DNA of 8,885 nt from Patescibacteria group bacterium (GTDB lineage Bacteria; Patescibacteriota; Minisyncoccia; JAHISW01; Tagabacteraceae), in NCBI GenBank assembly GCA_018817995.1, contig JAHISW010000032.1, forward strand, positions 1 through 8,885. Direction: 5' to 3'. Of the stretch, positions 5,311 to 8,885 are shown piece by piece. The notes beneath the pieces were generated by a model, which was not told the origin of the DNA, did not search any database, and worked only from the letters and a program-made list of their open reading frames with translations. The position numbers were made by a program, and so were the translations under genes. The number at the start of each line of letters is the position of its first letter. Positions within the stretch are counted from its first letter, which is position 1.

Positions 5311-5673
5311 ATGGTTGAGCTGTCGGTTTTTTGTCTAGCTGTTTTAGGAATAGTATTTTTGATTTACAAAAAAATATATTTAAAAATTGGTGGTTTGGTG
5401 ACTTTTCTTTTAGGCGCTTCTATTGTGTATGATGGATATATAGGGCGACAGATGGGAGATGCGACAGGTCGTATTTTGTTGCTAGCTCCCTTGTTTGTTA
5501 TTTTATCTTTGCCTTGGATAATTAATTTTATTATCGTGTTTATACAAAGAATAAAGAATAGAAGAAATATTAGTTTGTCGTTAAAATGGTTTATGTCTTT
5601 TTTGGGTTTTCTGTTGTTGGTTTTTAATCTGTGGTTTTTGTGGGAACTTTTTGATGCGCTTGTTCTTGGTTAG
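5311..5673 (+). CDS. Small four-helix membrane protein, unrecognised
   Basis: The 120-residue protein has four hydrophobic segments (about 3-19, 24-43, 54-78 and 91-113). Basic loops (YKKIYLK at 19-25; QRIKNRRN at 79-86) would be cytoplasmic, and a DGYIGRQMGDATGR loop (41-54) lies between helices 2 and 3. AAAGGAAGGGG at 5293-5303 is a good ribosome site ending 7 nt before the ATG. No family is recognised. It is preceded and followed by terminators and so looks monocistronic. The 142-nt gap before it holds the upstream terminator and a weak ttgctttt/aaaagcaa hairpin. Confidence 0.6.
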   Translation: MVELSVFCLAVLGIVFLIYKKIYLKIGGLVTFLLGASIVYDGYIGRQMGDATGRILLLAPLFVILSLPWIINFIIVFIQRIKNRRNISLSLKWFMSFLGFLLLVFNLWFLWELFDALVLG

Positions 5674-5694
5674 TTAATTTTTAAATGAGTGTTG

Positions 5695-5723
5695 AGTCGC
5701 TCTGGTAAACAGGGCGGCTTTTT
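5695..5723 (+). terminator. Terminator between the membrane protein and the rRNA promoter
   Basis: agtcgctctg style arms (5695-5704) pair with cagggcggct (5710-5719) with two G-T pairs around a gtaaa loop, followed by T5. It insulates the rRNA unit from upstream transcription. Confidence 0.75.
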
Positions 5724-5734
5724 GTTTAAGGGTG

Positions 5735-5762
5735 TTGACTTTTTGTTTTGGGACATTACAAT
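5735..5762 (+). promoter_or_regulatory. Promoter of the 23S rRNA unit
   Basis: TTGACT (5735-5740) and TACAAT (5757-5762) are 16 nt apart. The predicted start is about 5768-5770. It is the only near-consensus promoter between the upstream terminator and the 23S gene, which indicates that 23S is transcribed separately from 16S. Confidence 0.7.
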
Positions 5763-5779
5763 AATAAGTACCTTAAATT

Positions 5780-5827
5780 ATGCGAAAAAACACGATACTT
5801 ATAAAAAGAAAGCGGCTATTTGATTAG
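5780..5827 (+). CDS. Possible 15-residue basic leader peptide upstream of 23S
   Basis: ATG 5780 opens an ORF encoding MRKNTILIKRKRLFD and ends at TAG 5825-5827. It starts about 10 nt after the predicted transcript start and has no Shine-Dalgarno sequence. Codons 10-12 (AGA AAG CGG, 5807-5815) are exactly the antiterminator left arm, the arrangement seen in amino-acid operon leader peptides. Chance cannot be excluded for so short an ORF, and translation of an rRNA leader would be unusual. Confidence 0.3.
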   Translation: MRKNTILIKRKRLFD

Positions 5828-5876
5828 CTTTTATTGGATGTGTACAATCCGCTTTCTGTTAGAGAGCGGTTTTTTT
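5807..5876 (+). promoter_or_regulatory. Attenuator-like terminator/antiterminator ahead of 23S rRNA
   Basis: The terminator pairs ccgctttct (5849-5857) with agagagcgg (5861-5869; one G-T pair) around a gtt loop and is followed by T7 (5870-5876). The same left arm pairs perfectly over 9 bp with agaaagcgg (5807-5815). The two competing arms differ at one base. An additional 7-bp hairpin, ataagta/tacttat (5764-5770 and 5796-5802), straddles the predicted start. In this unit RNA polymerase must pass an intrinsic terminator to reach the 23S gene. Confidence 0.65.
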
Positions 5877-5996
5877 GTACTAAATTTAAGGAGAACTTTG
5901 ATAATTGAAAATGTTTGTTTAATTTAAATTGTAAGCAATTTATATTTTAATTTTTGTTTCATTTATGCGCTTTTTGCATTTGCGTATAAGTGAGAG
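5877..5996 (+). other. AT-rich 23S precursor spacer with two hairpins
   Basis: This part of the 323-nt gap between 5673 and the 23S gene has no ORF. It contains the hairpins taaattg/caattta (5925-5942) and ttatgcgc/gcgtataa (5963-5989, one G-T pair), the second ending 7 nt before the estimated 5' end of mature 23S. These may be processing signals. No boxA-like antitermination motif was found by eye. Confidence 0.45.
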
Positions 5997-6216
5997 GGTA
6001 ATAATAAGAGCGTATGGTGGATGCCTTGACTTGAAGAGGCGATGAAAGACGTGGCGTGGCTGCGATAAGCTTCGGTTAGGTGCCTAGCAACCTTTGATCC
6101 GGAGATTTCTGAATGGGGAAACCCAATTCGGTAAAGCCGAATTAGCCCTGTCGAATGATGGGGCGGCACACCTGGGGAAGTGAAACATCTCAGTACCCAG
6201 AGGAAAAGAAAACAAT

Positions 6217-6232
6217 GTCCCGCTTGCGGGAC
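6217..6232 (+). repeat. GC palindrome 1 in 23S domain I
   Basis: gtcccgc/gcgggac with a 2-nt centre, extended outward by aat/att. E. coli and Bacillus have only a short loop here, so this copy looks inserted. Confidence 0.65.
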
Positions 6233-6292
6233 GACATTCTCTTAGTAGCGGCGAGCGAAACGAGAACAGCCCAAACCAGTGCTTCGCACTGG

Positions 6293-6421
6293 AAATTCGA
6301 AATTCGAATATCGAAATTCGAAACAAATCTAAAATTTTAATTTTCTAAATTCTAAACATTTTGAATTTATAATTTTGGATTTAAATATTGTTTCGTACTT
6401 CGGATTTATGATTTCGTGCTT
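6293..6421 (+). repeat. AT-rich inverted-repeat insertion in 23S domain I
   Basis: About 129 nt with no counterpart in E. coli or Bacillus 23S. The left part repeats aaattcg and contains cgaaacaa (6319-6326); the right part contains the complement ttgtttcg (6388-6395) and degenerate outer complements, so the two halves form an imperfect inverted repeat. It is flanked by two related hairpins, ccagtgc-ttc-gcactgg (6276-6292) and ccaatgc-gta-gcattgg (6422-6438), where the usual gene has a single hairpin. It resembles small non-coding inverted-repeat elements seen in Patescibacteria intergenic DNA. Confidence 0.7.
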
Positions 6422-6458
6422 CCAATGCGTAGCATTGGGGTTGTAAGGTAGATACATT

Positions 6459-6515
6459 ATCAGAGTGTTCCTAAGCTATAATATTTTTGTTTTATGGTTT
6501 GGGAACTATTCTGAT
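6459..6515 (+). other. Expanded AT-rich hairpin in 23S domain I
   Basis: atcagagtgttcct (6459-6472) pairs with 6501-6515 over about 14 bp with one bulged T. Here the gene is some 60 nt longer than Bacillus subtilis 23S between ggttgtaag and the ctggaaag motif. Confidence 0.55.
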
Positions 6516-6793
6516 ACAGAGTTTATAAAATTACATTGTTTAGCAGAATAAGACTGGAAAGTCTGACCAAAGAAGGTAATAGTCCTGTATGCGAAAAGCT
6601 TTGTATACTCTGAGTGTTTATTCTTGAGTACCTCGACACATGCCTAGGTCGGGGGAATCCGGGAGAACTAACTCCTAAGGCTAAATACTCTTCAAGATCG
6701 ATAGTGAACGAGTACCGTGAGGGAAAGGTGAAAAGTAGCCCGATGAGGGCGGTGAAATAGTACCTGAAACCATATGCTTACAAGGACTCGGAG

Positions 6794-6808
6794 TCCCGCT
6801 TCGCGGGA
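6794..6808 (+). repeat. GC palindrome 2 in 23S
   Basis: tcccgc-ttc-gcggga. It occupies a variable hairpin that exists in other bacteria with a different sequence (before the conserved gtgcct...tgaagaatga). Confidence 0.6.
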
Positions 6809-6915
6809 TGACGGGGTGCCTATTGAAGAATGAGCCAACGAGTCCATTTGTATTGCGTTAATCTAAGCCGTTATGCGGCGGAGGTATAGGGAAACCGAGT
6901 CTGAATAGGGCGAAT

Positions 6916-6934
6916 GTCCCGCCTTTGGCGGGAC
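6916..6934 (+). repeat. GC palindrome 3 in 23S
   Basis: gtcccgcc-ttt-ggcgggac, a perfect 8-bp stem. It adds roughly 19 nt relative to E. coli and Bacillus after the conserved gaatagggcg. Confidence 0.65.
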
Positions 6935-6987
6935 GCGCAGTGCGAATGGGACCCGAAGCCAGGTGAGCTTACCATGGCCAGGGTGAA

Positions 6988-7005
6988 TCCCGCCGAAAGG
7001 CGGGA
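6988..7005 (+). repeat. GC palindrome 4 in 23S
   Basis: tcccgcc-gaaa-ggcggga with a GNRA tetraloop. It replaces a native hairpin of similar size between ccagggtgaa and ggaggcccgaacc. Confidence 0.6.
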
Positions 7006-7444
7006 GGAGGCCCGAACCGGTTGGCCGTGCAAGACCATCGGATGAGCTGTGGTAAGAAGTGAAAAGCTAATCGAACCTGGTAATAGCTGGTTCTCTCCGA
7101 AATAGCTTTAGGGCTAGCGTCTTAGTTATTTTTTGGGGGTAGAGCTACTGGAAGGTGTGAATAGGGGGAAACCTCGTCACGCCTACCAAACTCCGAATAC
7201 CAAAAATGTTTGCTAAGGCAGTTAGGCTATGGGGGCGAAGCTCCATTGGCCGAAAGGGAAACAGCCCAGACCTCAATCTAAGGTCCCTAAATCTTTGCTA
7301 AGTGCGCTTAAGGAGGTGTGATTTCTCTGACAGCGAGGAGGTTGGCTTAGAAGCAGCCTTCCTTTAAAGAGTGCGTAACAGCTTACTCGTTAAGAGATTG
7401 CGCGCCGCAAATAATCGGGGCTAAGCAAAGTACCGAAGGTGAGG

Positions 7445-7463
7445 ATCCCGCCATAGGCGGGAT
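7445..7463 (+). repeat. GC palindrome 5 in 23S
   Basis: atcccgcc-ata-ggcgggat, a perfect 8-bp stem. It lies in the variable hairpin between accgaag and ggtaggagagcg. Confidence 0.6.
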
Positions 7464-8000
7464 GGTAGGAGAGCGTTCTCAACTGCTGTGAAGTTCACGC
7501 CGCGAGGCGGAATGGAGCGTTGAGAAGTGAAAATGTTGGCACAAGTAACCGCAATGCGGGTGAGATCCCCGCAGGCCGAAAGTCTAAGGTTTCCTTGGCA
7601 ATGGTGATCATCCAAGGGTTAGTCGGGCCTAAGGTAATGGCGAAAGCCGTAGCCGATGGACATATGGTTAATATTCCATAACTTCCTCATTTTTCTAATG
7701 GAAGGACGGAGGAAACAAGTGAGAGCGCATTATTGGATTTGCGTTGTTTAGATTAAGAGGTGTTTCTTAGGTAAATCCGGGAAACTGATTTAATTCAAAT
7801 TTCGTATCTGGACAAAATTCATTCCTTCGGGTTTGAAAATTTTCATGAAGAGCCTTCCAAGAAAAGTTTCTAGGGTTAAAAATGAGGAACCCGTACCAAA
7901 AACCAACACAGGTGGACAGGTCGAGAAGACCAAGGCCAACGAGTGATTGCTCCTCAAGGAACTCGGCAAAACAGCGACCGTAACTTTGGAATAAGGTCCG

Positions 8001-8015
8001 CCCCGCTTGGCGGGG
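8001..8015 (+). repeat. GC palindrome 6 in 23S
   Basis: ccccgc-ttg-gcgggg. The stem is identical to the intergenic palindrome at 271-285. It lies in a variable hairpin after taactttggaataagg. Confidence 0.6.
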
Positions 8016-8131
8016 CCGCAGCGAAAGATCCCTGGCGACTGTTTACTAAAAACACAGCTCCCTGCGAACTCGTAAGAGAATGTATAGGGGGTGACGCCTG
8101 ACCAATGCAAGAAGGTTAAATAACGGTGGTG

Positions 8132-8148
8132 TTCCGCCTTTGGTGGAA
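8132..8148 (+). repeat. Degenerate GC palindrome 7 in 23S
   Basis: ttccgcc-ttt-ggtggaa with one G-T pair, at the tip of the helix before the conserved cggccgtaactataacgg. The loop matches palindrome 3. Confidence 0.5.
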
Positions 8149-8169
8149 TGCTGGCTGTTATAAGCCCTT

Positions 8170-8220
<51 letters not shown>

Positions 8221-8698
8221 TGGTAAGTTCAGACGTGCACGAATGGCGTAACGACTGGGGAACTGTCTCGAGGAGTAGCTTGGTGAAAATGCAATACCGG
8301 TGAAGATGCCGGTTACCTGCAGCTAGACGAAAAGACCCCGGGAGCTTTACTGCAACTTGGTATTGGGTCTAGGTTCTAAATGCGTAGAATAGATGGGAGG
8401 CTTTGAAGTTTTGTTTTTGGACAGAATGGAGCCGTCAGTGAAATACCATCCTTTTAGAGTTTAGATTCTAATCTTTACGGCAAAAACGTAAGGGGACAGT
8501 ATCTGGTGGGCAGTTTTGCTGGGGCAGCATCCTCCTAAAAAGTAATGGAGGAGTCTATTAAGGTTGGCTAGGCGCGTATGGAAATCGTGCTGATAGTGTA
8601 ATGGCACAAGCCAGCTTAACTGCAAGACGTACATGTCAAGCAGATGCGAAAGCAGAGCATAGTGAACTGCTTGTGGGCTTTAGACGCCGCAAGCAATT

Positions 8699-8731
<33 letters not shown>

Positions 8732-8842
8732 AGTCGAGCCCGAGAGTCCATATCGACGGCTCGGTTCGGCACCTCGATGTCGGCTCGTCCTATCCTGGGG
8801 CTGGAGAAGGTCCCAAGGGTTTGGCTGTTCGCCAATTAAAAG

Positions 8843-8885
<43 letters not shown>

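Noticed and set aside
5877..5996. 16S rRNA tail, tRNA-Ile or tRNA-Ala spacer before 23S
   Set aside because: The stretch is AT-rich, shows no cloverleaf and no 16S 3' end, and is preceded by a terminator and protein genes.
6293..6326. CRISPR-like repeats (aaattcg units)
   Set aside because: The units are 7-9 nt, nearly contiguous and AT-rich, with no regular spacers and no cas genes.
5963..8110. Several ORFs of 61-106 codons on both strands within the rRNA gene
   Set aside because: They overlap strongly conserved rRNA sequence, lack ribosome sites and encode no recognisable domain.

Overview
The window looks like chromosomal DNA of a bacterium from the Patescibacteria/Candidate Phyla Radiation, probably Parcubacteria-like. 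This is inference from several traits: AT-rich genes mixed with GC-rich palindromes, small orphan membrane proteins, a winged-helix plus degenerate nucleotidyltransferase protein of a type common in that group, an rplJ-rplL pair without rplK/rplA before it or rpoB after it, and a 23S rRNA gene with its own promoter and no 16S gene in the preceding 6 kb. The 23S gene also carries many expansions. No marker here fixes the taxonomy more precisely.

Layout. Bases 1-1196 hold the end of a TPR protein and a class IV PLP aminotransferase that share one direction. Bases 1202-2325 form a ribosomal stalk unit: terminator, near-consensus promoter, a leader with mutually exclusive antiterminator and terminator pairings, rplJ (L10), rplL (L7/L12) and a 16-bp palindrome. 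Bases 2333-3004 carry a winged-helix/NTase-like protein whose stop codon abuts a tRNA-Val(CAC) gene. Bases 3139-3889 hold an MscS-related membrane-helix protein and its terminator. Bases 3968-5723 hold three unrecognised small membrane or secreted proteins separated by hairpins and terminators. From 5735 to the end there is a strong promoter, an attenuator-like leader with a possible 15-codon ORF, and a 23S rRNA gene that runs off the window at about E. coli position 2611.

The most interesting theme is control of ribosome parts. Both the rplJL unit and the 23S gene start from a TTGACT-N16-TAnAnT-type promoter. In both, the next element is a leader in which the left arm of an intrinsic terminator can pair perfectly with an upstream segment. 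A tiny basic ORF sits where a translating ribosome would mask that upstream segment. This could let ribosome abundance set both outputs. The rplJL case has a precedent in the L10 leader of Bacillus; the 23S case would be unusual. The model is inference and needs comparative and experimental tests.

The second theme is colonisation of the 23S gene by repeats. Seven GC-rich palindromes of a cccgc-N3-gcggg type sit on stem-loops of the rRNA, and a near-identical one lies in an ordinary intergenic gap. An AT-rich imperfect inverted repeat of about 130 nt (aaattcg motifs) is inserted between two hairpins in domain I. The partial gene is about 280 nt longer than the matching part of E. coli 23S rRNA. 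The catalytic core looks intact, with a natural A at the position of E. coli G2057.
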